From the NCBI GenBank assembly GCA_018066245.1, contig JAGHRT010000004.1:1-64000 (forward strand): DNA of 64,000 nt, in the 5' to 3' direction. This DNA comes from Candidatus Equimonas faecalis. GTDB lineage: Bacteria; Bacteroidota; Bacteroidia; Bacteroidales; Bacteroidaceae. Every line of letters starts with the position of its first letter. Positions within the stretch are counted from its first letter, which is position 1. The notes under the pieces are model-generated. The model made no database searches. It worked only from the letters and a program-made list of their open reading frames with translations, and had not been told where the DNA came from. Of the stretch, positions 28,478 to 36,036 are shown one piece after another. The position numbers and the translations under genes were made by a program.

Positions 28478-28924
28478 ATGATAGGAATAGCAAGCGACCA
28501 TGCAGGTTACGCCCTCAAGCAATATGTAAAAACATACCTCACCGAAACGGGCGAGGTATTCAAGGACTACGGCTGCGACAGCGAAGAAAGCTGCGACTAC
28601 CCCGACTACGCACATGCCCTCGCCTATGGATTGGAAAAAGGCGAGTGCGACCTCGGCATAGCCATCTGCGGCAGCGGCGAAGGCATCTCCATGACGCTAA
28701 ACAAGCACCAGCACATACGTGCAGCCCTCGTCTGGAAACCAGAAATCAGCCACCTCTCACGGCAGCACAACAACGCCAACGTACTTGTCATGCCCGGACG
28801 CTTCATTACCAACGAAGAAGCACGCCAAATTATGCAGGAATTTCTTAAAACGCCCTTTGAAGGAGGCCGACATGAGCGCAGAATAGAAAAAATTCCCTTA
28901 AAAGCACAAAAAAACAACGGATAG
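28478..28924 (+). CDS. rpiB: Ribose-5-phosphate isomerase B
   Basis: Interconverts ribose-5-phosphate and ribulose-5-phosphate. The 148-residue protein has the RpiB/LacAB signatures IGIASDHAGYALKQ, the catalytic Cys region AICGSGEGISM, and HNNANVLVMPGRF. It lies directly downstream of transketolase in the same pathway. Confidence 0.96.
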   Translation: MIGIASDHAGYALKQYVKTYLTETGEVFKDYGCDSEESCDYPDYAHALAYGLEKGECDLGIAICGSGEGISMTLNKHQHIRAALVWKPEISHLSRQHNNANVLVMPGRFITNEEARQIMQEFLKTPFEGGRHERRIEKIPLKAQKNNG

Positions 28925-28926
28925 CC

Positions 28927-28957
28927 TTGCGCAATTCGCCGATTTTTCGTACTTTTG
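28927..28957 (+). promoter_or_regulatory. Promoter of the HU-family gene
   Basis: TTG (28927-28929), a 20-base spacer, then TACTTTTG (28950-28957). It overlaps the 3' end of rpiB and the following gap, 24 bp from the ATG. Confidence 0.78.
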
Positions 28958-28981
28958 CAGTCGCAACTAATTAGAATAACT

Positions 28982-29254
28982 ATGACCAAAGCAGAAATCG
29001 TAAAGGAAATTGCCAAGAACACAGGCATTGAAAGCACCACCACCCTTGCTGTGGTTGAAGCGTTCATGGAAACAGTGAAAACTCACATGATTGACGGAGA
29101 AAACGTCTATCTTCGCGGATTCGGTAGCTTCATTCTCAAGCGCCGTGCCGAGAAGACAGCCCGTAACATCAGCAAGAACACGACCCTCGTTATCCCCGAA
29201 CATAACATTCCCGCCTTCAAGCCTTCAAAGAGTTTCTCCAGCAAGGTAAAGTAA
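28982..29254 (+). CDS. HU-family DNA-binding protein
   Basis: A 90-residue nucleoid protein that bends DNA as a dimer. The sequence fits throughout: MTKAEIVKEIAKNTGI, the helical body, VYLRGFGSFILKRRAEK, the beta-arm region with NISKNTTLVIPEHNIPAFKP, and a basic C-terminus. I chose the ATG at 28982, which follows the promoter; an upstream frame starting at 28955 would begin inside the -7 box. Confidence 0.95.
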   Translation: MTKAEIVKEIAKNTGIESTTTLAVVEAFMETVKTHMIDGENVYLRGFGSFILKRRAEKTARNISKNTTLVIPEHNIPAFKPSKSFSSKVK

Positions 29255-29291
29255 ACAACGGAAACAATAACCTCAACTAATTATAAACAAC

Positions 29292-29381
29292 ATGCCCAAC
29301 GGTAAAAAGCACAAGCGTCACAAGATGTCGACGCATAAGCGTAAAAAGCGTTTGCGCAAGAATCGCCACAAGAGCAAATAA
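29292..29381 (+). CDS. 29-residue AURKAIP1/COX24-domain (mS38/bS22-like) ribosomal-type protein
   Basis: A very small, highly basic protein (MPNGKKHKRHKMSTHKRKKR then LRKNRHKSK). It matches the conserved Bacteroidetes peptide annotated as AURKAIP1/COX24-domain protein, related to mitochondrial mS38 and mycobacterial bS22, which bind the small ribosomal subunit. It sits 37 bp after the HU-family gene and before the RNase E/G gene. Ribosome association is inferred from the family. Confidence 0.82.
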   Translation: MPNGKKHKRHKMSTHKRKKRLRKNRHKSK

Positions 29382-29441
29382 GGCTTACGGGGGTGTATAG
29401 CCCCGCATAGCCTGATGCTCCATTTCAAGCACTACTCTACT

Positions 29442-31022
29442 ATGACAAGCGAACTCATTGTAGATGTCGCTAAAGACAAAGTATCCATCGCCCTACTGGA
29501 GGATAAGCGCCTTGCTGAATTCCAACAGGAAGGGCGATTGGCACACTATGCCGTAGGCAACATCTATCTGGCACGGGTTCAGAAACTCATGCCTGGCCTC
29601 AACGCTTGTTTTGTGAATGTCGGAGCAGAACGCGCAGCGTTCCTCCATTACCTCGATTTGGGGCTCCAGTGGCCCTGGATGGAGAAGTACTACTCCCAAA
29701 CACTGGCAAAAAAGCGCTACGTCCCCATTGACCGAGCCACACGCAGCGAAGAAACGTGCGGAAAAGAGGGACACATTCAGGATGTTCTCAAACTCCAGCA
29801 ACAAATACTGGTGCAGATTGTAAAGGAACCTATCTCAACGAAAGGCCCTCGCATAACCTGTGAAATCAGTTTTGCCGGACGCTACATTGTACTTATGCCC
29901 TTTGGTGACAAAGTCAATGTCAGCAGCAAGATTACCCAGCGTTCCGAACGAGCCAGACTCAAGCAAATTGCCCAGAGTCTAAAGCCTAAGGGCGTTAGCA
30001 TTATCATCCGCACCGTAGCCGAAGGCTGTTCCGCCGCCGATCTTGAGCAGGAAATAAAAACGCTCTACGAGAAGTGGGAAACGACCATGGAATGCGCCGT
30101 GGAGCAAGCCGGCTCCAATGGCCCTGTACTTATCTATGAAGAGACCAGTCGCGCCGTGGGAATGCTCCGCGACCTCTTCAATCCCTCCTTTGAGAGCATC
30201 CACGTGAACGATGCCGAAGTTTACCGCGAGATAGCCGACTATGTGAGCATGATAGCCCCCGACCGGAAGGGCATCGTAAAGCTCTACAACGGAGCTCTGC
30301 CCATTCTCGACAACTTTGAGGTAACGCGCCAACTCGCAAAATCCTTCGGGCGCATCGTTTCGTACCAGCACGGTGCCTATATGTATATAGAAAGCACCGA
30401 AGCCATGCACGTGATTGACATCAATTCTGGCAACCGCTCCAAGAAGAACGACGGGCAAGAGCTCAACGCGCTGGATGTCAATCTCGTCTCTGCCGATGAA
30501 CTGGCTCACCAGTTGCGTCTGCGCGACTTGGGCGGCATCATTGTGGTCGATTTCATTGATATGGAAGAGCCGGAGCACAGGCAAGCGCTCTATGAGCGGA
30601 TGTGCGAAAACATGTCGCACGACCGTGCCAAGCACACCATTCTTCCCCTCTCAAAGTTCGGCCTCATGCAAATCACACGCCAGCGCGTGCGACCGGCGAT
30701 GGAAGTCAAGATGGAAGAATCCTGCCCCACCTGCCAAGGCACGGGCACCATCAAGAGTTCACTCCTCTTCACCGACACTCTTGAAAGCAAGATTGACCAG
30801 CTCGTCCACGTCCACGGCATCCGACGCTTCACCTTGCAACTCCACCCCTTCGTCTATGCCTACGTATGCAAGGGATTGTGGAGCCTCAAGCGTCAATGGC
30901 AAATGCACTACAGCTGGCAAATGCGCATCATTCCCAACCAGCAACTATCCTACCTCCAGTATCGCTTCCTTACCCCCGACGGTGAAGAAGTGGACATGCA
31001 CGAACACGCGGAGATTCGCTAA
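29442..31022 (+). CDS. rng: Ribonuclease E/G family protein
   Basis: Endoribonuclease for rRNA and mRNA processing, 526 residues. An S1-like RNA-binding insert comes early (GNIYLARVQKLMPGLNACFVNVG). The catalytic DNase-I-like region has Asp residues in HVIDINSGNRS and IIVVDFIDMEEP, and the Zn-link CPTCQGTG follows (about residue 428). I prefer the ATG at 29442, giving MTSELIVDV, to an in-frame ATG nine codons earlier. A strong terminator follows the stop. Confidence 0.93.
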   Translation: MTSELIVDVAKDKVSIALLEDKRLAEFQQEGRLAHYAVGNIYLARVQKLMPGLNACFVNVGAERAAFLHYLDLGLQWPWMEKYYSQTLAKKRYVPIDRATRSEETCGKEGHIQDVLKLQQQILVQIVKEPISTKGPRITCEISFAGRYIVLMPFGDKVNVSSKITQRSERARLKQIAQSLKPKGVSIIIRTVAEGCSAADLEQEIKTLYEKWETTMECAVEQAGSNGPVLIYEETSRAVGMLRDLFNPSFESIHVNDAEVYREIADYVSMIAPDRKGIVKLYNGALPILDNFEVTRQLAKSFGRIVSYQHGAYMYIESTEAMHVIDINSGNRSKKNDGQELNALDVNLVSADELAHQLRLRDLGGIIVVDFIDMEEPEHRQALYERMCENMSHDRAKHTILPLSKFGLMQITRQRVRPAMEVKMEESCPTCQGTGTIKSSLLFTDTLESKIDQLVHVHGIRRFTLQLHPFVYAYVCKGLWSLKRQWQMHYSWQMRIIPNQQLSYLQYRFLTPDGEEVDMHEHAEIR

Positions 31023-31066
31023 TCCGGCACTCCCCACCCTACCCGACATTCACAGACAAGGCACAC

Positions 31067-31110
31067 AAAAGCAGGAGGCAACCTCACAACGAGGTTGCCT
31101 CCTGCTTTTA
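31067..31110. terminator. Strong bidirectional terminator
   Basis: Perfect 15-bp stem GCAGGAGGCAACCTC / GAGGTTGCCTCCTGC with loop ACAAC. It is flanked by AAAA on the left and TTTTA on the right, so it can stop transcription from both the RNase E/G gene and the convergent DUF4827 gene. Confidence 0.92.
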
Positions 31111-31272
31111 TATTTCCGGCAAACTGCATAAGGGTGCTTTCTACCCCAACATTCGTTACCGCCGGCAAGGGACAAGATTGCGCGGGCGGAGAGTAAGGCG
31201 TACACGGGCCTTCACCTACTCACGAGGCTCTTTACCCAGTAGGCAGCAGGCCGCACGACCTGCAATCGACCC

Positions 31273-32001
31273 CTACCTGTCGGACTGATAGGTGAGGTCG
31301 TAGAAGCAGGGATAGGTGTTTTCGTTGGCATCGGCCTGCCCCTCGGTGCTGGGCACGATGATGCGCACGTGAGCCAGTTTGCTGTCGGCATAGAGGAGCC
31401 GGCCCAGCCGGACGTAGTAGAGGGGGTAGAGCCATCCGTTGGGTACGCCTGCCTTGTATCGCTGCATCATGATGCCGCTCGTGAAGGTGCCCGTCAGCGT
31501 GCCGGCCGTATTCGTCACGCTCATGATTTCGGGCTGATAGTCAGTCTCGGGTATGAAGATGTTGGCCGTCTGTATGCTGTCGGCACCTATGTTGTATTCC
31601 ACGTAGCGCACGTATATGCGGCGAGTGGTACCCTCGGCTATGGTGTCGCCACGCAGGGGCACGGTGTGTCCGAGGCTGTCCTTGACGGTGCGTCCCATGT
31701 CGCCCGTGCCGCGCTCCACCACTTGCATATACATTTCCAGGTCGCTCAGATAGATGTAGTCGTTGCGGCTAAGGTCGCACATATTGCCGGCAGCCCTGTA
31801 TTGCTGTTCGGAAATGACGTGTATGGGCGGTACATGCAGGAGCGTGTCGCCGCTGATTTTGTCTATCACGGTGCAGCCTTTCTTGACAAAGCTGTCTATC
31901 TGCCGCTTCTCGCGTTCGCGCAACTCGGCGTAGGTGGTGTCGTTGCTGCACGCCGCAAAAAGCACGATGCCCAGCGTGACTAAAAATAGGAGTCGTTTCA
32001 T
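31273..32001 (-). CDS. DUF4827 domain-containing lipoprotein
   Basis: A 242-residue exported lipoprotein with lipobox FAAC (Cys18) after MKRLLFLVTLGIVLFAA. The body fits the Bacteroidetes family DUF4827, whose members resemble FKBP-type or gliding-motility lipoproteins (ELREREKRQIDSFVKKG..., then a beta-rich C-terminal half with RLGRLLYADSKLAHV). Function is unknown. The upstream spacer carries the 22-bp tandem array at 32100-32204. Confidence 0.83.
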   Translation of the reverse strand: MKRLLFLVTLGIVLFAACSNDTTYAELREREKRQIDSFVKKGCTVIDKISGDTLLHVPPIHVISEQQYRAAGNMCDLSRNDYIYLSDLEMYMQVVERGTGDMGRTVKDSLGHTVPLRGDTIAEGTTRRIYVRYVEYNIGADSIQTANIFIPETDYQPEIMSVTNTAGTLTGTFTSGIMMQRYKAGVPNGWLYPLYYVRLGRLLYADSKLAHVRIIVPSTEGQADANENTYPCFYDLTYQSDR

Positions 32002-32099
32002 AGGAAGGTTTTACTATTTTGGAGGATGCCCGCGCCCCTTCTGCAAGCCCGTTCTCCCTGCTTCCGCTTGGGCGGAAAGGGCCGGCAGGTTGCTTTTCA

Positions 32100-32204
32100 C
32101 TAGTGTATAGACTAGTTTCGCCTAGTGTATAGGCTGGTGTTCACTAGTGTATAGGCTGGTGTTCACTAGTGTATAGGCTGGTTTTTCCTAGTGTATGGGA
32201 TAGC
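32100..32204 (-). repeat. Tandem array, 22-bp period, about 4.8 units
   Basis: Units begin at 32100, 32122, 32144, 32166 and 32188 (last one partial). Units 2 and 3 are identical (CTAGTGTATAGGCTGGTGTT plus CA); units 1, 4 and 5 diverge at the 3' side. GTATAG recurs at exactly 22-bp steps. Read on the minus strand the core is CTATACACTAGTGAA, oriented toward the DUF4827 gene. Confidence 0.92.
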
Positions 32205-32241
32205 CGCGAGGGAGCGCAGGAGCGGCCAGCGTACCGCCGCG

Positions 32242-32823
32242 TTAGTCTTTTTTGGCCTTCTTGTAGCGTTTGTTGAGGCCGCTCACCACTTGCTCGGTAA
32301 TGTCGAGCTTTTCCTGTGCGTAGAGCAGGTTGTCGCCCACCTTGGCCATGATGAGGCTATACCGCCCGTCCTTATTGAAGTCCTTCATGAAGTTTTGCAC
32401 GCTGTCGCGGAGGGCATCGTTGATGGCCTGCTGTTCTTTGGCGAACTTCTCTTCAAGTTCGGCGGAGAGCTTTTGGAGTTGCAACTGCTGGTTTTGCAGC
32501 TTCTGCTGCTGTGCCTGTGCTTCTTCCTGCGAGGCGAACTGCCCGGCCTGGAGCTTGCGCTGGAAGTCTTCGGCGGCCTTTTCGAGGGCGTTCTGCTTGC
32601 TGACCAGTTGCTGCTGGTAGGTGGCAGAACGCTGCTGGAGCTGTTCGGAGAACTCCTTGCAGTATTCATACTGCGACATGAGGGAGTCGTATTCCACGTA
32701 GGCAATGAGTCCTTTCTCGCCGGTAGGCTGGGTCATGCCGGCAGCGGGGCTGTTTTTCTTGGCAGTTTGGTTACAAGAAGCCAAGGCGCAAGCGGCTATG
32801 GCAAGGGTGAGCATTTTTTTCAT
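32242..32823 (-). CDS. OmpH/Skp-family periplasmic chaperone-like lipoprotein
   Basis: A 193-residue protein. The ATG at 32823 gives a signal peptide with lipobox LASC (Cys17). After a short linker comes a YVEYDSLMSQYEYCKEF strand/helix and a long Gln/Lys/Glu-rich coiled coil (about 60-150), then a C-terminal strand region: the Skp/OmpH layout. Relatives hold unfolded outer-membrane proteins in the periplasm. The lipid anchor is not typical of Skp of Proteobacteria. It follows a small membrane protein gene by 31 bp. Confidence 0.82.
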   Translation of the reverse strand: MKKMLTLAIAACALASCNQTAKKNSPAAGMTQPTGEKGLIAYVEYDSLMSQYEYCKEFSEQLQQRSATYQQQLVSKQNALEKAAEDFQRKLQAGQFASQEEAQAQQQKLQNQQLQLQKLSAELEEKFAKEQQAINDALRDSVQNFMKDFNKDGRYSLIMAKVGDNLLYAQEKLDITEQVVSGLNKRYKKAKKD

Positions 32824-32854
32824 GGGGTATGTGTCCTTTGTTTTTCGGTTTCGT

Positions 32855-33058
32855 TTAATGCGGTTTCTTCTCCGGCGATTGAGCCGTCTTCCTGCGAGCC
32901 TCGCGATCCTGGCTCTGCACGCATTCCACCCCCCTGCGACGCAATTCGGCGTTGGCACTGACGTGCTGGCCGACCTGCCCACGGTGGGTCATGGCATACA
33001 GGCAAAGCAACACTACCGCAACGGCCACAATGGCCAAGGTGAGGAGGAGTAACTTCAT
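32855..33058 (-). CDS. Small single-span membrane protein
   Basis: A 67-residue protein: one N-terminal membrane span (MKLLLLTLAIVAVAVVLLCL) then a hydrophilic tail with GHVSANAELRRRGVECVQSQ-like sequence, a pattern I recognise as a small conserved Bacteroidales protein without known function. I chose the ATG at 33058. A -7-like TAATTTTG (33074-33067) sits only about 8 bp before the start, so the mRNA may be nearly leaderless. It is probably co-transcribed with the OmpH-like gene. Confidence 0.68.
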   Translation of the reverse strand: MKLLLLTLAIVAVAVVLLCLYAMTHRGQVGQHVSANAELRRRGVECVQSQDREARRKTAQSPEKKPH

Positions 33059-33136
33059 GTCGGACGCAAAATTAGCAAAAAAAAGCGACCAAAAACGCAA
33101 ATAACGGTGAAAAAATAGTTAAAAGCCCTTTTTTTG

Positions 33137-33167
33137 TTGCTCACATACGAGATATTATGTACTTTTG
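33137..33167 (+). promoter_or_regulatory. Promoter of the Gly/Arg-rich exported protein gene
   Basis: TTG (33137-33139), a 20-base spacer, TACTTTTG (33160-33167). The resulting leader to the ATG at 33322 would be about 145 nt. Confidence 0.75.
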
Positions 33168-33321
33168 TACGCAAAATCACGCATCAGCACGGGGCGAAAG
33201 CGCGTTTACCGCCGCCTTTCATCCTCTCCCATGCTCCTCCGATGAACCGGAACAAGACTATTCAATACGAACGGGAAGTGAGGTTCAGGCCTCACCCCCA
33301 CCCCAAAAAACAACACTTGCT

Positions 33322-34389
33322 ATGAAAAAGTTCATCTGCTCGCTGGCAGCCATGACGCTGCTCATTGCCCCGACTGTGGCACAGGACGATGTCTATTTCG
33401 TTCCCAAGAAGAAAAAGAACGTAACCACCCAGACCACGGTTACGACCACCCGCACCGTTACCTCCCACTACGACGAGATTGACCCCGTGGACGACAACTG
33501 GTACGTAGGCCGCGAGGGCGTGATGGACGTGGATGCCTACAACCGCCGCACCACACCTGCCGACACCACGCGGGTGGACACCGTCTATCAGTACGTGGTG
33601 GATGTGGAGCCGGCGCCCACCTCCTTGCTCATACGCTTCCACGGCTACTACGACCCCTGGTATTACGACCCCTTCTTCTCACCCGTCGTCTTCACGCCTT
33701 TCGACTGGTACTACGACCCCTGGTATTACGGGGCATGGGGCCGGCATGGCTGGTACTACACCTGGGGCTGGTCGCGGCCCTGGTACGGCCCGTGGCACCG
33801 CCCCTGGTACTACGACAACTGGCGCTGGCACCGCAACTACGGCACCCGCTGGGCCTATCGCAATCGCGACGGATCGTGGGGCTATCAGAACCGGGGTGGC
33901 TATCGGGGCGGCTCGCGCAGCACCGACAGCCGTACCGGCTATGCCTCAAGGGGCGGCGGCTACCGCTCCGGCTCCGCTACAGGCCGCAGCACTTACGAAG
34001 GCGGTGGCTACCGTGGAGGAAGCCGCACCGTTGGCGGCAACCGCGCCGTGTCGGGGACGACCGTCTCGCGCAATGCCAATAGAGGCGAAGGCACCACCCG
34101 CAGCATAGGGAGCAGGAGCGTAGGCACAAGCCGTTCCTACAGCAGCAGCCGCAACTTCAGCGGCACGCCCTCTTCAGCCTCTACCGTACACAGCGCAGCC
34201 CCTTCGCGCAGCAGTAGCAGCAGCTACAGCGGAGGAAGCCGTGGCAGTTTCAGCGGCGGTGGCAGCTACAGCGGAGGAAGCCGTAGCAGCTTCGGCGGCG
34301 GTGGCGGCTATAGCGGCGGAAGTCGTGGCGGCTTCGGCGGCGGTGGCGGCTACAGCGGAGGAAGCCGTGGCGGAGGGCGCGGTCGATAG
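33322..34389 (+). CDS. Exported Gly/Ser/Arg-rich protein with WYYDPWYY-type aromatic region
   Basis: A 355-residue protein, family not firmly recognised (relatives in Bacteroidetes are often misnamed vitellogenin-like). Seen: a signal peptide MKKFICSLAAMTLLIAPTVA; a short N-terminal acidic region; an aromatic stretch (about 115-190) dense in Trp and Tyr (DWYYDPWYYGAWGRHGWYY); and a C-terminal low-complexity tail (about 195-355) of Gly/Ser/Arg repeats such as YSGGSRGGFGGGGG. The tail is encoded by near-identical DNA repeats (34220-34385) and may vary in length. No function assigned. The ATG at 33322 was chosen for its signal peptide. Confidence 0.75.
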   Translation: MKKFICSLAAMTLLIAPTVAQDDVYFVPKKKKNVTTQTTVTTTRTVTSHYDEIDPVDDNWYVGREGVMDVDAYNRRTTPADTTRVDTVYQYVVDVEPAPTSLLIRFHGYYDPWYYDPFFSPVVFTPFDWYYDPWYYGAWGRHGWYYTWGWSRPWYGPWHRPWYYDNWRWHRNYGTRWAYRNRDGSWGYQNRGGYRGGSRSTDSRTGYASRGGGYRSGSATGRSTYEGGGYRGGSRTVGGNRAVSGTTVSRNANRGEGTTRSIGSRSVGTSRSYSSSRNFSGTPSSASTVHSAAPSRSSSSSYSGGSRGSFSGGGSYSGGSRSSFGGGGGYSGGSRGGFGGGGGYSGGSRGGGRGR

Positions 34390-34444
34390 CCGTTCTCTCC
34401 ACACATTATTATAATAAAGCAGAGTATAGAAGAACACTACAGAT

Positions 34445-36025
34445 ATGAGAAAAACAATTTTGGCCTTGGCCTGCACAGCCGGCCTTGGATTGCAAGCGCA
34501 AAACGTTTACGAAATAGAGCGCCACAGCACGAACGACCTCAACGGCACCGCCCGCTTTGTAGGCATGGGCGGAGCCATGAATGCCCTCGGTGCCGACCTC
34601 AGCACCATGACGGGCAACCCTGCCGCCATCGGCATGTATCGCAGCAGCGACTTTGCCCTCACCGCCTCTGTCCAGGCGCAGAAGGATGCCGAAAAGTTTG
34701 GCGACCAGAACAAAGTGCGCGGCTCCTTCGACCAGGCCGGCCTGGTGTATGCCTTCAAAACCTACAACGAATCCCTGCGCTACTTCTGCTTCGGATTCAA
34801 CTACCAGAAGATGCACAACCTCAAGCAGTTCATCGGTTCCGACGGCTGGCTCCAACTCGACAACGACGCCACCATGCTGGGCCAACTGGGCAGTCAGCTC
34901 TACGGAGCCGCCGTGGGCTTCAAGGACGACGGCAAATGGCGAGACTACAACTCCGTGGTCAGCAACGGAGCCTACAGTGCAGGCTTCCTTGACTTCAAGA
35001 AAGATACCGACGGCAAGATTACCGATGTGCTGGTGCCCGCCAAGACAGAGAGCTATAACTACCGCCGCGCCAACTGGGGCCATGTAAACAGCTACAACAT
35101 CAACCTTTCGTTCAACGTCAGGGATCGTTTCTACTTCGGCCTCACCACAAGCATCTACGATGTCTATTCGCGGAGCCTGCTCTACCATCAGGAAATACTG
35201 CAAAGCACACCCAATTACAGCTACGGCCTTGAAGAAGAAACGCGCCTCTACGGCACGGGCTTCGACATGAAGTTCGGCATGATTGTGCGCCCCGTGGAGG
35301 AAAGCCCCTTCCGCTTCGGCCTGGCCTTCCACACGCCCCGCATTCTCTCGCTCACCCAGCAGAAATGGGCTCAGTACGACAGCAAGTCCCCCATCTACAC
35401 CGATTCTCCGAAATTCGACCTGCTGTCCACGGGAGCCTACGACTATAACATCCGCACCCCCTGGCGTTTGCAGCTGAGCGCCGCCACCACGGTCAGCAAC
35501 TGGCTGGCTCTCGATGCCGAGTACGAACTGGCCATGTACAACAAGACCGCCATCAAATACCCCTACTACGACCGCTTCGACCGCCCCTCTTGGGTTGATG
35601 GCAATAAGGACCTCTTCATCGACGACGAGGTGGACTACTGCCTGCGCCCCCAGCACACGCTCCGCATCGGCATGGAAGGCCGCTTTGCCGAACAGTTCTA
35701 CGGACGCATAGGCTACAACTTCGTGAGCTCCCCCTTCAAGAAGGATGCCTACCTCAATCTGGCTCCCGCGCAAACAAGCGGGGACTACACCACCGTGCCC
35801 AACAGCACCTACGAAGCCACCTCCACCGACTACATCAACTTGGGCAACACCAACCGCCTCAGCCTCGGCCTTGGCTGGCACGGCAAGACAGCCTATGCCG
35901 ACGTGGCCTACGTCTGCCAGAACCAGTCGGCCGAAGCCCACGCCTTCCACGACGACAACCTTACCCCCATCAAGAAGGACATCGTGCGCCACAGCGTGCT
36001 CTTCACCTTCGGCGTGAAGTTCTAA
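34445..36025 (+). CDS. OmpP1/FadL-type outer-membrane barrel protein
   Basis: A 526-residue outer-membrane protein. The signal peptide is MRKTILALACTAGLGLQAQ. The N-terminal hatch-like motif GTARFVGMGGAMNALGADLS, followed by GNPAAIGMYRSSDFALTAS, is typical of the OmpP1/FadL (hemin receptor-annotated) family of Bacteroidetes. The rest is amphipathic strands, ending in SVLFTFGVKF with a terminal Phe as expected for barrel insertion. The substrate is unknown; hydrophobic compounds are the family norm. It precedes the U32 peptidase gene by 11 bp. Confidence 0.87.
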   Translation: MRKTILALACTAGLGLQAQNVYEIERHSTNDLNGTARFVGMGGAMNALGADLSTMTGNPAAIGMYRSSDFALTASVQAQKDAEKFGDQNKVRGSFDQAGLVYAFKTYNESLRYFCFGFNYQKMHNLKQFIGSDGWLQLDNDATMLGQLGSQLYGAAVGFKDDGKWRDYNSVVSNGAYSAGFLDFKKDTDGKITDVLVPAKTESYNYRRANWGHVNSYNINLSFNVRDRFYFGLTTSIYDVYSRSLLYHQEILQSTPNYSYGLEEETRLYGTGFDMKFGMIVRPVEESPFRFGLAFHTPRILSLTQQKWAQYDSKSPIYTDSPKFDLLSTGAYDYNIRTPWRLQLSAATTVSNWLALDAEYELAMYNKTAIKYPYYDRFDRPSWVDGNKDLFIDDEVDYCLRPQHTLRIGMEGRFAEQFYGRIGYNFVSSPFKKDAYLNLAPAQTSGDYTTVPNSTYEATSTDYINLGNTNRLSLGLGWHGKTAYADVAYVCQNQSAEAHAFHDDNLTPIKKDIVRHSVLFTFGVKF

Positions 36026-36036
36026 GCCCTGCCCCC

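Noticed and set aside
32100..32204. Possible CRISPR array
   Set aside because: The repeated unit fills the whole 22-bp period, so there are no spacers between repeats, and no cas genes are in the window.
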